From: Lycorma delicatula
Lineage: Eukaryota; Arthropoda; Insecta; Hemiptera; Fulgoridae
NCBI RefSeq assembly: GCF_047948215.1
Contig: NC_134455.1
Span: 165,894,575 to 165,958,574, forward strand
Direction of reading: 5' to 3'
Length of the DNA: 64,000 nt
Part shown: positions 1 through 12,055 of the stretch, one piece after another
Layout: every line of letters begins with the position of its first letter
Numbering within the stretch: the first letter of the stretch is position 1
Program-made: the position numbers and the translations under genes
The notes under the pieces: model-generated
Databases searched by the model: none
Seen by the model: only the letters and a program-made list of their open reading frames with translations
Told to the model about the DNA's origin: nothing

Positions 1-2768
1 GGAAAGAAAGAAGATATAGGAAGCGTTAAAATTAAATTATTCTGCCGTACGGAAAGGCAAGTGTGTATATACTGCATCAACACGGCATTGGTACGCGTCT
101 ACTCTAAAGGTTTGATGATACCGTACAGAAAAAGCGGTTGATATACACGTTATAAATCAGTTTTTGATCGATACTACCATTACCGGTTTACAACATTAAC
201 GGTTCGAATTAAAATTGAAGTCCGTAATTAATTATTCATTATTTATCCCGTAGTTTACTAAATGAGCTGAAGGTTTGCTCCTGTCTTTGTCAACCGAACT
301 GTCGGTTGACTTTTTCAGGATGCGCGCGCGGTGTGCGCGGTGTTTGTTGTACTATCTGGTTAGATAGTAATTGGATGATGTCAACTAACCAGTTGACAAT
401 CAAATTCAAACACAACAGACTAAATAAGTAAATAGAAAAAATTATTTAATATATTTTTTATTTTTCTATTATATTCGTACGTATTCCTGGCCGGTTACCA
501 ATTGTTAGTGCACGATGGAGAGTATGTAAGGTGGTAGCGCACTATTTTGAAGTAAAAAGGTACTAACTTATACTCAACTGATGACTGAAAATCTAGCTAC
601 TCCCAGGCCGACAAATTTTATTAAACATTTATCCGATAATGGATTAAAAAGGGCTCTAAAATTTACTGTCATAAAAATTAAATTAAACAAAGCTAAAGTG
701 GGATTAAAATGAAAAGAAGGCGCGCACTACTCGCACCTCTTGCAAAAAAACTAAACTTCTATTTCACAGAACTAAATTACTTATACTATTAATATAATAA
801 GAATACAAAATAAATAAAATACATACACTCTCAACAGATTTTAGGTAAACCAGCGAACCGATCAAAATACATAAACGTAAAAGAAATGTTCAAAGATTTG
901 TTCATAAAAAGCAAAAATTCCGGCTGAAGTCAAGGAATGAAACGTTGCCAAGGTAATTGCAATTCCACAACAGACACCAAGGCCACTCGGGTCGTTTGTT
1001 GCACCTTGTGTTCGCGTGGAATGACCCCTTCACACACACTTAAGAACTCGCATGTGTTTGTACACACATATGCATGCGCGCGCACGAAACACTACTAATG
1101 AGTTACTACGCCGCTCTTCATATTCATATTTCAATTCAATCCGGTTCTACATTCATATATCTATTTTTGTTTTCCTAGTTTTATCATCCATCTACAAGGA
1201 TCCCATTATTTAATTGTTAATAAATTATTACGTAGTATCAAAACATGTAACTCTAAGAAAATACCTTCGTGTTCGTAGATAAATCATACGATACATATAA
1301 AGCGAGTTTTAAAGTAGTAAAGTTTGCTCATTTAATGAGCGCAAAAATAACGACTTCCTCGTAATATTATTAATATTTATTCTATATTTAGCAGTGAGTA
1401 ATAATTGTTACGGAACAATTAATTAATTGAACGACCGGTAATTAATATTTCTAATAGATAGAGCAATAGAATAAAGAAGATGGAATGTACGCAAATTTCG
1501 CATTAAAGCTAAACAGATAGACATTCCTATCGCTAACAACTACAATAATGTTTTAATGAAAGTTAAATTTATATAAATAATACTAAGCGTTTTATAAATG
1601 AACGCTATTAAATTGAAATAATTACAAGTTTATAAAACGCTAATAGTAATGAGTAGGATTTATTACAGCATCGAATGATTTGTAATGTATTGTCTCTTAG
1701 GCAATTTTTACCAGATATAAATTTCAGCTACCACCGTGAGAAGCACTAGCTTCAAAAATTTCCTTTATCTTCAGTACTTCTTACGTTCAACTTTAAAAGT
1801 TATTCTTCAAGGATATATATAACGAACAGTTTACTTTTTAATTTTAAGCTAAAAACCACGGATGACTATCGTCGCATGTAACATCACGCATATAACTATG
1901 TTCAACTAAATTGGATGACTGTGATACAGAACGGTCATCTCGCAGAAAAACCGGGAAATGAGAAAAACATACAGGCTTTGAAACTCTCCTCCAGACTGCG
2001 GATACCTATACCGTCACACAACATTTTCAGAGATCGAGACTACTTTTATTCTGGACGAAAGAACCCACATTGCCGATAAACAATTCTACTTCGATCGGCT
2101 TAAATTAATGCATCTGTGAAACTGCTTTTTCTTTCTTAAGAAATAAAGAGGCATCCATAATGAGGCTCAGGCTTCCTAAATAATCATTTTGCATTCTCGG
2201 GTTGTGGAAGGGTTATTTTGTTGAACTAGAGCCCCGTTGAGAGGGAGGAGTATTGTTCGCCTATCATTTTATTTATTATAAACAAGGTTTAAAACCGGGA
2301 ACTGCCATATAAGATATAGTAAGTAAATAAATTACATGTTAACATCAACAGTAAAAAAAATACGATTTACGAGATAAAGAAATCACAACATTAAACAAAT
2401 AAAATTAGTAGATTAAGTATTTTTTAGATATTCTAAAAAAAAAAATGTACAACGTTTTAAAATAATAATTTAGTAAAGGAATAGCTTAAAACTTCGACAG
2501 AAATAAGGATAACTTACAAACCAATACTTTTCTCAGATCGCACTGCTTATAATTATAATCAGATACACGACCGAATTAAATAAATTTAAATTATGAAAAC
2601 ATCGTTTAATTAATTTGGAGTCTTAATGGCTATCTACAACCGAACTAACATATTTTTACAATTACTATTATAAGAAATGAAATATCATTTACTAAAATTA
2701 TTACTTTTATTTTATAATGGTTATGTTTATATACAAAAATTATTTCATTAAATTACAAATTCCTACCA
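1..2768. other. Unclassified AT-rich DNA
   Basis: I see no gene here. All reading frames are broken by frequent stops and no protein family is recognisable. The stretch holds three tetraloop hairpins (listed separately) and short alternating purine-pyrimidine runs of GC type near 321-340 and 1073-1084. A short string near 1722-1740 resembles one near 54602-54620 (both contain TTTCAGCTACC followed by a CCG-GTGA-like string), which may be the edge of an old repeat. Confidence 0.55.
289..397. repeat. Three consecutive tetraloop hairpins
   Basis: Three perfect inverted repeats, each with a 4-nt loop, follow one another. The first has 9-bp arms (GTCAACCGA, 289-297 and 302-310). The second has 7-bp arms (ACTATCT, 351-357 and 362-368). 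The third has 7-bp arms (GTCAACT, 380-386 and 391-397). A GC-rich CGCGCG/GTGTGCGCG run lies between the first two. The GTCAAC motif is shared by hairpins one and three. No function can be assigned; a MITE edge or simple chance in low-complexity DNA are both possible. Confidence 0.6.
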
Positions 2769-2783
2769 CCGGGTGATTCAATA

Positions 2784-2820
2784 AGGACTTCACAACTTTA
2801 AAATGAGGACTTCACAACTT
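2784..2820. repeat. Duplicated 15-mer at the left terminal repeat
   Basis: AGGACTTCACAACTT occurs at 2784-2798 and again at 2806-2820, with 7 nt between the copies. The first copy is part of the terminal inverted repeat of the mariner-like element. The second lies just inside it. It may be a local duplication or a second transposase-binding site. Confidence 0.75.
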
Positions 2821-2867
2821 AAACTTACAGATTCGCAGAAAAACAAATCAAGTTTGTCACCTAACAA

Positions 2868-3828
2868 TCACTTTGGCTCTATATGGCTTCCATTTGTAAT
2901 GCCACATACATCCCACATGAAATCAATTTCATTCCAGACTGTAGCCAGCAACTCGAGCGTTACCTCCGCAGCTGAGGCATTAATTCGAAGTCTTAGCTCA
3001 ACAAGATTAGCAGGCAAAGGCGGTACGGTACATACATCCGATCTTTAATGAAATTCCACAAGAAAAAATCTAGAAGGGTCAAATTTGGGGAGCGATTTGG
3101 TCACGTAATGGGACCTTCCGCCGATCAATTCACCGACCTTGGAATCTATTATAAAGAAAATTTCGGCCTTCTAGGCGGTAATGAGATGGTACCCTACTTT
3201 GTGATAATAATGGCACCCATCTTGGTTATCATCGTATAACAGTAATTAGAAAATTTTTTAGGCATGTCCAGATAAATACTTGTTACAGTTGCCTCCTGGA
3301 AGAAGAACGAGCCATACAGTATTTGCTTGCTTAAGTCATGAAAAACATTGACCTTTGGACTATCACACGTTGCCTCATCAGTAAAAATTACACTATCTAA
3401 AAGTGTACGGTTTTCTTGCAAAAATGCACACAAGACTGCAGCCGAGAAACTTTGTCGTCATCTGTAGTGTGTTGAACCACAGTTTGTACGCTTCTCGTGC
3501 AGTCGTTTACGTAATACGCGCCAAACAGTCTTTTGTAGAATGCCAGTCTCACGTGGCGCACGTCGAGTTGATTTCTTCGAAGTACGTGCTCAGCTCAGCT
3601 TTCTCTGAGTTGTTCCACAGCAGCTTCAGGAACGCGTGGCGTCCTGTTGATTCTGTATGTTTAACAGTCTGTATCTTCGAAGATTTGATGTCAAGAGTAA
3701 ACTGTATTCCTATTAGGAGGCTCCCTACCGTACTCTATACGAAGATTACGTTGAATTGCAGTTGCTGACTGCAAGTTGTGAATCCAGAACACACTGCGAG
3801 CACGTTCCGCACCAGTAAATGTATCCAT
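2868..3828 (-). pseudogene. Mariner-like transposase remnant
   Basis: The enzyme would bind the terminal repeats and cut and join the transposon through a DD(E/D) core. Reading the minus strand from the ATG at 3828, the N-terminus begins MDTFTGAERARSVFWIHNL and continues with SATAIQRNFRIEYGREPPNR, which is the DUF4817 helix-turn-helix part. The centre (about 3250-3430) has LLDSVIFTDEATCDS, matching the region of the first catalytic Asp, then SPKVNVF and a tail near FFFQEATVTSIYLDMP. The C-terminus (2868-3010) has LRLRINASAAEVTLELLATV and ends GSHIEPK-stop. Total span equals about 320 codons, close to the family size, but several frame changes and stops break it. Open frames on the plus strand here (2803-3239, 3403-3768) are antisense shadows. 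Confidence 0.8.
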
Positions 3829-3960
3829 TTTTAAGATCACTGGTGACAGCGCTGGTGGCCGAATTCGTTACTAATGAACGCGATTCAAAACTTGATACGT
3901 TATCTAAAGAAATTTTGATACGCTTTGAAAATTGTGGAAGTCCTTTCTCAATCGTTCGAA

Positions 3961-5928
3961 AAATAAAACAAAAAAGTTTGCTTCTGTGGTTTTATTAATT
4001 AAAATTTGTACTCATCAAGATGTTTGTCTATTTTACTGTGCAAGTATGACCCAAGATCCTACACACAGTGTTTAATTGAAGCATATAACTAAGACTACAG
4101 TTTAAATGGGTATATTAAGAACAGTTTTAAATGAATCATATTTTTCCTAAATATAATAACTTCTTTTTAATTGAAGCATATAATATAACTAAGACTACAG
4201 TTTAAATGGGTATTATTAAGAACAGTTTTATATGAATCATATTTTTCCTAAATATAACTTTTTTTTTTATTTAATCAACTTATTAAAAACATTTTTTTTT
4301 TATTTAGCAAGTTTTTAATAAATTGTAAATCTAATATTTAAATATAAATTTTAAATTTCATTTATGTTAGTTTTAAGATCATTCATTAGTAATTTCTTGA
4401 AATATTTCCAAACATAAACATCGAATGAAACAGTTTTATTGTTGAAATCTGTTAAGGAAAATAAAATTTACGAAAAAATCTACTTTCATTCCGAATAATT
4501 TTAACGAAATAAAAATAAAATTTCAATGCGGTTTTATCTGTGAATTTGGTTGATTAATTCTTGGAAATAAGAAAATAGAACTACAGTAATTTTATTTAAT
4601 ATATGCGGCAGAATTACGTTAATTCGCATACAATTTGTTGGTAATGTCAAAGAACAACGTAATCAACACTATAATCCATAAATTAGACCGAGCACATATC
4701 CCTATTAATTATCATTATGGTATCAAAGGATAAGTCAAGCCTTATTACGTACACTTTCAAATAATAGAAAAATAAGAAAATTCAAATAATTATTTTCAGG
4801 ATTCCTGAAGATAAAAAATAACCTTCTGGCAAAACAATTTTGAAATTAATATCGGCTGACACACTTCGATAAAGTTAAATAAGCATGACTAATTTAGGCA
4901 TAGGTATGCAGATGATAATGTAAAGCAATTTATTGAGCATGACAAAGGTTTATTCCTATTACGTTGATAAGATCTCTTAATTAGGTGATATAAAGAGAGA
5001 TTGTTAGATACGGTACAATACAAATAATCGGATTTCTTATCTTTTTATACGACCAAATAATGAAATAAATTAACAGAAACACGAATCTACTCCCCAGGTG
5101 GATTTTTATTTATGTTGTTAACAACTCATACAGTTTTAAATTTTTACTATACAATACAGGACAAAAGAAATATTATAGAATTAGAACAACGCAACGCAAA
5201 CATTTACGCGATTAAATAAGTATCGATCAGATAAGTATATTTTTGAATTAACCGACATACAACGGAATGAAAATTAGAACATGTTTAATTATAGAATATT
5301 TAATATTACAAGTTATGTAATGGAATTTAACAGTTAAGGGAATAATAATGAAACGCACACAAAACAAGAAGATTAATAAACACGCAAAACAGATTTTGAA
5401 TAAAATTTTAAAAAATCTAAGAAAAATAATAAAATAACACTATTATTTTCCAAACAAATTATGAATTTCTGACAGTAGATTTTTCAAAATTACAGAAATC
5501 TCTGAAAATCAAAACGCCTAATAAAGAGTTAAAAAATCTAGCTTTCTTTTCACAGTTATAACTGAAAATAAGAATATTAGCGCCATTACACAGCTTTAAT
5601 TCTATAATTAAAGATATCAGTAGATTAATATTAATAAATTTATGAACAACGAAATTATGTTTATACTGCAGTACTCTGAAAAAAATAGGGGAAATGAATA
5701 AAAAAGTTTAGTAACAAAAAAACATACTGTTTTCACAAAAAAAATACCGAATTTTGGGCAGTGCATGCATTCGTATTTTTTACTACCAGGAAAACGGGAA
5801 AAACATTTAAATCGTTATATGACAATCTGAAAACAAGTTCTTAACAATATTGAATGCTAAATCTATAACCTAACATGTATCGTTTAAAAATACATATTTA
5901 GATATATATAAACTGTAGAATTTTACAG
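3961..5928. other. Unclassified AT-rich DNA
   Basis: Apart from the tandem duplication at 4071-4258, I see nothing recognisable. Homopolymer T runs occur near 4260-4310. No open frame is longer than expected by chance. Confidence 0.55.
4071..4258. repeat. Tandem duplication, two units of about 95 bp
   Basis: A segment starting TTTAATTGAAGCATATAA and ending TTTTTCCTAAATATAA occurs at 4071-4165 and again at 4166-4258. The two units differ by a few substitutions and a small insertion (an extra ATAT near 4181). This looks like a simple, fairly recent local duplication. Confidence 0.85.
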
Positions 5929-6408
5929 ACTGTTAAATTCGTAGATGTGGAATTGATTTATATTCATAATGAATACATTTACTATAACAATTTATTCTCG
6001 TCAGCATTAGAACTAACCGCTTCTAATTTGCATCTAAATATCTCCAATACCATCAGAGATATTTGTTTCCTTGAATTAATTCACCACAGCGGCTTTGTCC
6101 GGGATCCTCGGGTAAAAACGAAACAATACCGCACTGCCACGAAGATCGGGCTAATGTTAACATTATCTAAAAATTTTTTAACTGATTCTTTTGAATTTTA
6201 TTCCGTACTTTTTCAATCCGATAAACTAAAAGAGAACGACAGTTCATTGAATTTACCAGAAGAACGGTTGTTTCATGGTTATGTCGTACATCCGGATCAT
6301 TTCGAGGTTGCTTTAAAAATGTTCTCATTTTATATCATCCAATCTTTTTTCGATGTCATAGGTCAGGTCGATCAGCTAACTGTCGATAATTATGCTGCAT
6401 TCTATTAG
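5929..6408 (+). CDS. Candidate coding exon, unrecognised
   Basis: I do not recognise this product. The frame is free of stops from 5902 to the TAG at 6406, about 168 codons, the longest open stretch in the window. A TTTTACAG string ends at 5928 and could be a 3' splice site that enters this frame. The reading has no early ATG; its first Met is far inside, so as a gene it would have to be an internal or terminal exon. Residue make-up is mixed, with charged stretches such as RDPRVKTKQYRTATK and SDKLKENDSSLNLPEERL, unlike the F/L/Y/S-rich shadows typical of this AT-rich DNA. A GGTAAAA string at 6111 is a possible donor. No neighbouring exon could be found. It could be a host exon, a remnant of an unknown mobile element, or chance. 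Confidence 0.25.
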   Translation, partial: TVKFVDVELIYIHNEYIYYNNLFSSALELTASNLHLNISNTIRDICFLELIHHSGFVRDPRVKTKQYRTATKIGLMLTLSKNFLTDSFEFYSVLFQSDKLKENDSSLNLPEERLFHGYVVHPDHFEVALKMFSFYIIQSFFDVIGQVDQLTVDNYAAFY

Positions 6409-9400
6409 ATTATGTACAGATGTAAACAGATATGATCGATGATAAATCACTTATTACCCGTCAGTAAAGTGGAGCTGAGTTACATCAGAATAGTAAAAGT
6501 GACGACATAAACTTAAGACAAACATTTCCGGGACAGGTCGGCATAAGATATTTAAAATATGTTTTGTCAATGAGGAGAAAGAATCATTGATCTGTTGTGC
6601 TGTACAGTATCCTAGCACTTAGCAAATAACATTTTGTTTTCTTATAATGCTTCGTTCGGGTTGCCGTTCTCAGTCATAATTCATCAGATTCTAAGTTGAC
6701 TGGTTATCCAACCAATCGTTTGTCAGTTTACGAACTGTAATTTCCCGTTGAATTATTTTTTCAAAGATCGTGTTAAAGCTTCATTTGGTGTATTCTTTTT
6801 CAAAATTTATATTGATATGTAGAAAAATTCTTAAAGGGGGAAGTTTAGTCCTTTTTTTCATTTTTTTTATAACTTTCATATCAACACTTCTTTTTATAAA
6901 CACACTTTTTTCGATACTTGCAGCATTAAGAAAATGTTTGTTTTTCATATCATGCCCTATAGATCAGTGTCTTTTAAAATTCTTATAATATCCGCACTCA
7001 GTCTTTAAAATGCACGGAAATAGATACGGAAAGATTATAGATTTTTAGATGAAAATGGTTAAAAAAAATTTTCAAAGAAAAACTTCCGTAATTAAGAAAA
7101 AGCATCTTTGATTCGTACATTTAGAAATATTATATCAACTTACAGAACCATATGAGTAAAGAATTAATATTTGGTAATATTAGCTAATAAATTAAATTTA
7201 CACACTTAAACCAAATCTATTAAATCTACAACCCAAAAAAACCATTCAGGATAGTCAGTCCGGATTAATAACGCCGATTAACGGGATCATACAAAAATTG
7301 GAACAAAATAAATATGCGCGACAGTTTTTCAAAGAAAATACAATTGACATTTATGAGAACGGACAGCCGGAAATTTGGTAGAGTCAAGCAGAATTACATT
7401 TTCCACTTTCATTGTGTTATGCTGAGGATTATTACACAATTAAATTAAGTTAATTAAAAATAAACCAAAGATGGTAGAGAATTCGAGAGAAAAATCTTTT
7501 CTGTTTAAAAGAACCGAATCAAATAATTTTTTTAAAAATACATACTTGTGTGTGCGCGCGCCCACACACAACGTTGACTTTTTATTTGGTGCGAATCCTC
7601 AATGTCAACATTAGTTCCAAATTGAAGTCACGGGCTAAGTGCCAATATCAAAATTTTGAATTTTTCAAGGAAACTAACTTGCAACCATGTAAATATTGAC
7701 CCATTTTTAAGATACTAAACTAAATGGTAGATTAACCCTTATCGAAATGGTAGATGCCAACATATCTAAGCACAAGTTTAAACTGGAAAAAAGTTCACAA
7801 AAATAACTGTTTTTACCGTTCAATCCTTCAATTAGTGATTAAACTGTTGCTGCACATGTAAGAGCCACCGTACCAAATAAAAACAAATAGTTTCGAAAAA
7901 TTTCAACAGCGTGAAATTTATTTGTAAAAGTAATTAAGTAATAACTATTATTATAATAAACAGCATGATAACGGAAAGAAGTTAATCTAATTAATATTGG
8001 AATGAAACTGACTAGTCTGTAAGAACAGGATTTCAGACGACCAAAATTTACAATACTGAAGTGTAACGAGAGTTCTAATGAAAAACAATTTCTTTAGGGA
8101 TATAAATCGCTAAACAGACACTACTTAAAGAAAATGATTAACTAGCACAGGAAATAAAAATAAATAATAAAAAGCGTGGATTCATTTATTAGGTTTTTAA
8201 TAAGCTATACTTCCATTAGATGTGGATGAACGTCTGTCTGTAAACTAACGAGTATAATAATAACATTGCTGTGGTTAATTAACCTTTTCTATAACTTGTT
8301 CGGTGCGAAATAAATAAAATAATACAAATAAAAATTATAAATAATGATAACATATGAATCTGAATTATTTCACATGCCGCTGATTAATAACATACAAGCG
8401 ATCAACACGTTGGAAGAATTTCAATTTAGTAATTTAAATTAACCGAGTACCATCATTATTTTATTGATTTGAACTATATATTTTAATCATAAAATATATT
8501 CAGTTCATCATCTAAACGCCCATGCATGCGTACGTGCTCTTACGCTGTCCATGTAACCTAAAGTGATATACGTAATAGAATAAAAAAACATTTTTTTTTG
8601 TCAGTTTAATTGAAAAATTTTCTTCTACAAGTGAGTGTGCTACATTTACCACGATTTTAAGTGACTTGAAACAAGGTAACCTTAATACGGCATAGTCGCT
8701 GATCAAGAACAATAACAGCTCGTGCTAGACACACTGGGAAAAATAAGGAATGAAAAACTGTACCTTCACTGCGCAGAGTATACTGCTGCATATTAATATA
8801 CAAAAGCCCATCCAAGTGAAGCTGAACATTTTCACTTTCTTCATCACAAAAACTAACCGTATAGAGAACATCATTGCTCTCAGAAAAAAACAACTATGAT
8901 GACTCTTGTACAAAGTGAAGTGCTTTAAGTGCGTTAAAATTAGAAGAGAGTGGTAATTTCTATCACGGTTAGACAGAAATGACAAAGCCTAATGAAACTC
9001 TTACTCTCGTGAATTATATATAAACTAGCTCTACTAACTAAAAAAAAGATAAAGAAAAAACATAAAAAGTCAGCTAAGTAGCTTTTCTTGTTTGTTTTTT
9101 ATTACCAATAAAACATTTTATATATTTATATAAAAATCTAAAACCCGAGCGGTTTATTTTTATTAAATGTTTTTGATATACAATGATTTTTAAATAACAC
9201 ATGTTCCATGATCTATTGTACTATACAATAATTCTCATGGGATTTGAACAACAGAAGATGGCAGGATGATATGAAACAAACGAATATTGAGCTGTATATA
9301 AGCGCGCGAACGCATACAGAAAGAGGGGCTTAAAAATATTATATTGATTTCATTACTTCACTTCACTCGATGAAGTAAGTGTAGGAAAAATTGAGTCGTT

Positions 9401-10056
9401 TCAAACTTTCATTTCCAAAGTGAAGTTTACAAATCGTTAACGTGAAATAAAAAAAAATGTTCAAATTACAAATTACCAAATAGTGAACAGCAACCTATTT
9501 CACCTCTTCAGATTTAATCATCATTAGCATAACATAAAATCAGGAAAAAATTATCAACCTGAAACAGAACTACTTTTATTATGAATTACTATATTAACAT
9601 ACTGATTGAGCCTATATAATTAATAAATATACTGTTTTTTTTTTCATTAAAAAGCAATTACGACATTTAACGTGAATAACAGACGTTTAAAAACAGTCGG
9701 ATTACGTTGAAATTAGAATTAACATATTTTTTTGAAGTAACACTTCTCAGACATGAGAGTTTTAGTTCTGGTTAGGGATGCTCCTTTAAGGGGATGTCAC
9801 TGGACCTTTTTTCAAAATTCTTATTAAATCTGGAGAAACAAAAACGACCATGACCCCCGATACCGTTGCGCATTTTAAGCGTGTTGTATTACATCAATTT
9901 ATTAAAAAATCAATCAATTCACTAATTTAATGTACTGTAAAATAATTTTAATCATACGAAGCAAGTTACAATATATCTCTTTTTTAAAATATATCTCTAT
10001 CAATTGGTCCGTTAAAATCTAAAATAAATTTATTTATATTAAAAAATTTATTTGTT
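6409..10056. other. Unclassified AT-rich DNA
   Basis: I see no gene. A hairpin of 9-bp GT/CA arms around an alternating GC core lies at 7546-7571. On the minus strand at 8512-8985 a frame is open for about 158 codons with a single stop near 8722, but its residue make-up (F, L, S, V rich) and lack of any motif make a chance frame likely. A string at 6694-6712 (GTTGACTGGTTATCCAACC) shares words with the hairpins at 351-397. Confidence 0.5.
7546..7571. repeat. GT/CA hairpin with alternating GC core
   Basis: TTGTGTGTG is followed by a CG-alternating core and then CACACACAA, giving 9-bp perfect arms around about 8 nt. The whole stretch is alternating purine-pyrimidine, a sequence class known to favour Z-DNA. 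No gene lies next to it. Confidence 0.6.
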
Positions 10057-10077
10057 AAAGCAGAGAAGTTTTGATTT

Positions 10078-11960
10078 TTGGTAGAAAATGTAGAAGAAGA
10101 ATGGGAGAATCTTACAAAGGAAATTCTTAAATCAGCAGAAACGAACTTAGGCGGAACAAAGAAAACTAGTAGAAAACCTTGGATTGCAAAGGATATATTG
10201 CAGCTGATGGATGAACGTAGAAGGAATGCTAGTGATGAAGAAGGTAAAAGGAACTATCGACAACTAAGAAATACTATAAACAGGAAGTGCAATTAGCTAA
10301 AGAAGAGTGGATTAAAAAAAAGTGTTCAGAAATGGAAAGAGAAACGATCATTGGTAAAATAGACTGAGCATACAAGAAAGTTAAGGAAAATTTTGTGGTA
10401 CGTAATCTAATATCTAATAATATGTTAAACAAGGATGGTACACAGATTTATAAGAAAGAAAAGGTCGATAGATGGGTGGAATATATTGAAGAGTTATACG
10501 GAGGAAATGAATTAGAAACTGGTATTATACAGTTCCTGTATAATACCAGTTTCATGCAAGAGATGAACTCGAAGAGGAGGAGGTCGAAGGGGATACAATA
10601 CTTAGATCTGAATTTAAAAGAGCATTAAAAGATTTGAATGGTACAAAGGGTCCTGGGATAGACGGGATATCTGCAAGAACTAATAGATAGATTATTCGAA
10701 CTGGAGTGTAATATTTACGAAAAAGGGGAACTTCCGTCAGACTTCAAAAACAGTGTTATTGTCATGATACACAGCAGGAGCAGAAAAATGTCAAGAATAC
10801 AAAACAATTAGCTTAACTACTCATGCATCAAAAATCATACTAGAATTTGTACAGAAGAATAGAGAGGAATGTGGAAGAAGTGTTAAGAGAAGACAAATTT
10901 GGTTTCAGGAAACGTATAGGGACAACGAAAACAATTTTAGCGCTCAGATTAATAAAAGGAAAATTAAAAAATAAATCAACATACTTGGCACTTAGAAAGG
11001 CATTTGATAACGTAGACTGGAATAAATTGTTCAGCATTTTTAAAAATGTAGGGTATAGAGATAGAAGAACAGTTTTGCTAACGTTTACCGGAACCAAAGT
11101 GCTACAGTAATAATCGAACATAAGAAAGAAGCCGTAATAAAGGAGTCCGACAAGAATGTTTCCTATTCCAGTTACTTTTTAATCTTTACATAGAACTAGT
11201 TAATGATGTTAAAGAACAATTTAGATACGGAGTAACAGTGCAAGGTGAAAACATAAAGATCCTACGGTTTGCTGATGATATAGTAATTCTAGCCGAGAGT
11301 AAAAAAAGATTTAGAAGAAACAATGAATGGAAACTACCACACGAAAATAAAACGAAAGTAATGAGAAAATAAACTAATACAAGAAAATAAACGAAAGCAA
11401 TGAAATGTAGTAAAAATAATGTAGATGAACCAATGAGTATAAAAATTGGAAGAGAAAAGTTTACGGAGGGAGAGGAATTTTGTTATATGGGAAGTAGAAT
11501 TACTAAATGTAGACTAAGAAGAGAGATATATAATGCCGAAGAGCACAGGCGAAACGACCTTTCACTCAGAAATTTAATTTGCTTACATCAAAAATTAATT
11601 TAAACGCCAGGAAAACATCTTTGAAAGTATATGTTTGGAGTGTTGCTATGTATGTTAGTGAAACTTGGACGATCGGAGTACCTGAGAAGAAAAGATTAGA
11701 AGCTTTTCAAAATATGGTGTTATAGGAGAATGTTAAAAATCAGAGGGGTGGATAAAGTGACAAAAAGGCGTTGCGGTAGATTGATGAAGAAACAAACATT
11801 TGGAAAAATATAGTTAAAAGAAGGGACGACTTATAGACCACATCTTAAGGAAGGTATCCTAGAATATTCGCTTTAACATTGGAGGGACATGTAGATGGGA
11901 ACAAATTCTTAGGGATATAGAATGTAAGGGATTATACTGAAATGAAACGACTAGCACTAG
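10078..11960 (+). pseudogene. Reverse transcriptase remnant (LINE copy 1)
   Basis: The enzyme would copy the element RNA at a nicked target. In order: linker motif VEEEWENLTKEI and KPWIAKDILQLM (10078-10220); NRKCN then a frame change into EVQLAKEEW; DRWVEYIEELYGGNE (10463-10515); a frame change, then RT motif NGTKGPGIDGIS (about 10637-10675); DKFGFRKRIGTTKTI (10888-10932); RKAFDNVDWNKLFSI (10996-11040) with the first catalytic Asp region; a QGCFLFQLLFNLYIELV block (about 11145-11200); and the FADDIVILAE active site with FADD at 11268-11279. Beyond it come EEFCYMGSRIT (11472-11505), LKVYVWSVAMYVSETWTI and RMLKIRGVDKVT (to 11760). At least five frame changes and several stops make it dead. FADD itself is preserved. 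Confidence 0.85.
10516..10552. repeat. Perfect palindrome inside LINE copy 1
   Basis: Arms of 17 bp (AAACTGGTATTATACAG at 10516-10532 and its exact complement at 10536-10552) are separated by 3 nt. Relative to related LINE proteins the palindrome falls between ELYGGNELE and TSFMQE, where it appears to add extra sequence. It looks like an inverted duplication made after the element inserted. Confidence 0.85.
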
Positions 11961-12055
11961 TTAGGGAATCTTGGGGAGCTACATCAAACCAGTCAAATGA
12001 CTGAAGGCAAAAAAGATAAAACTCTACAGAAGAGGAAACTGCAAACTTCAAACTT

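Larger units (their letters stand above)
2769..3960 (-). mobile_element. Degenerate mariner-like (DUF4817-type) DNA transposon, near full length
   Basis: This is a cut-and-paste DNA transposon about 1.2 kb long, inserted in minus orientation. The ends carry imperfect terminal inverted repeats: the left end (about 2771-2803) reads GATTCAATAAGGACTTC and the right end (about 3924-3957), read in reverse complement, has GATTGAGAAAGGACTTC, so the GATT..A..AAGGACTTC core is shared. Between them lies a single decayed transposase frame. A TA dinucleotide sits near each outer edge (2764 and 3964), compatible with the TA target of this superfamily, but the exact end is blurred by mutation. Element type is confident; the boundaries are good to about 10 bp. 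Confidence 0.8.
10057..12055 (+). mobile_element. Non-LTR retrotransposon (LINE) copy 1, 5'-truncated
   Basis: This is the 3' part of a non-LTR retrotransposon of the insect type that carries an endonuclease plus reverse transcriptase protein. It starts in the linker after the endonuclease, passes through the reverse transcriptase and runs into the C-terminal domain. The first recognisable codons are at about 10060. The last coding-like traces are near 11950. The 3' edge, set at about 12055, is soft because no poly-A or microsatellite tail or flanking duplication is plain. The 5' end lacks the endonuclease, the usual result of incomplete reverse transcription. Confidence 0.85.

Noticed and set aside
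2803..3768. Plus-strand open frames at 2803-3048, 3048-3239 and 3403-3768
   Set aside because: They are antisense to the mariner-like transposase, whose family-specific blocks are all on the minus strand.
8512..8985. Minus-strand frame of about 158 codons with one stop
   Set aside because: Residue make-up is hydrophobic and AT-driven, no motif is visible and neighbouring frames are also partly open. I judged it chance.
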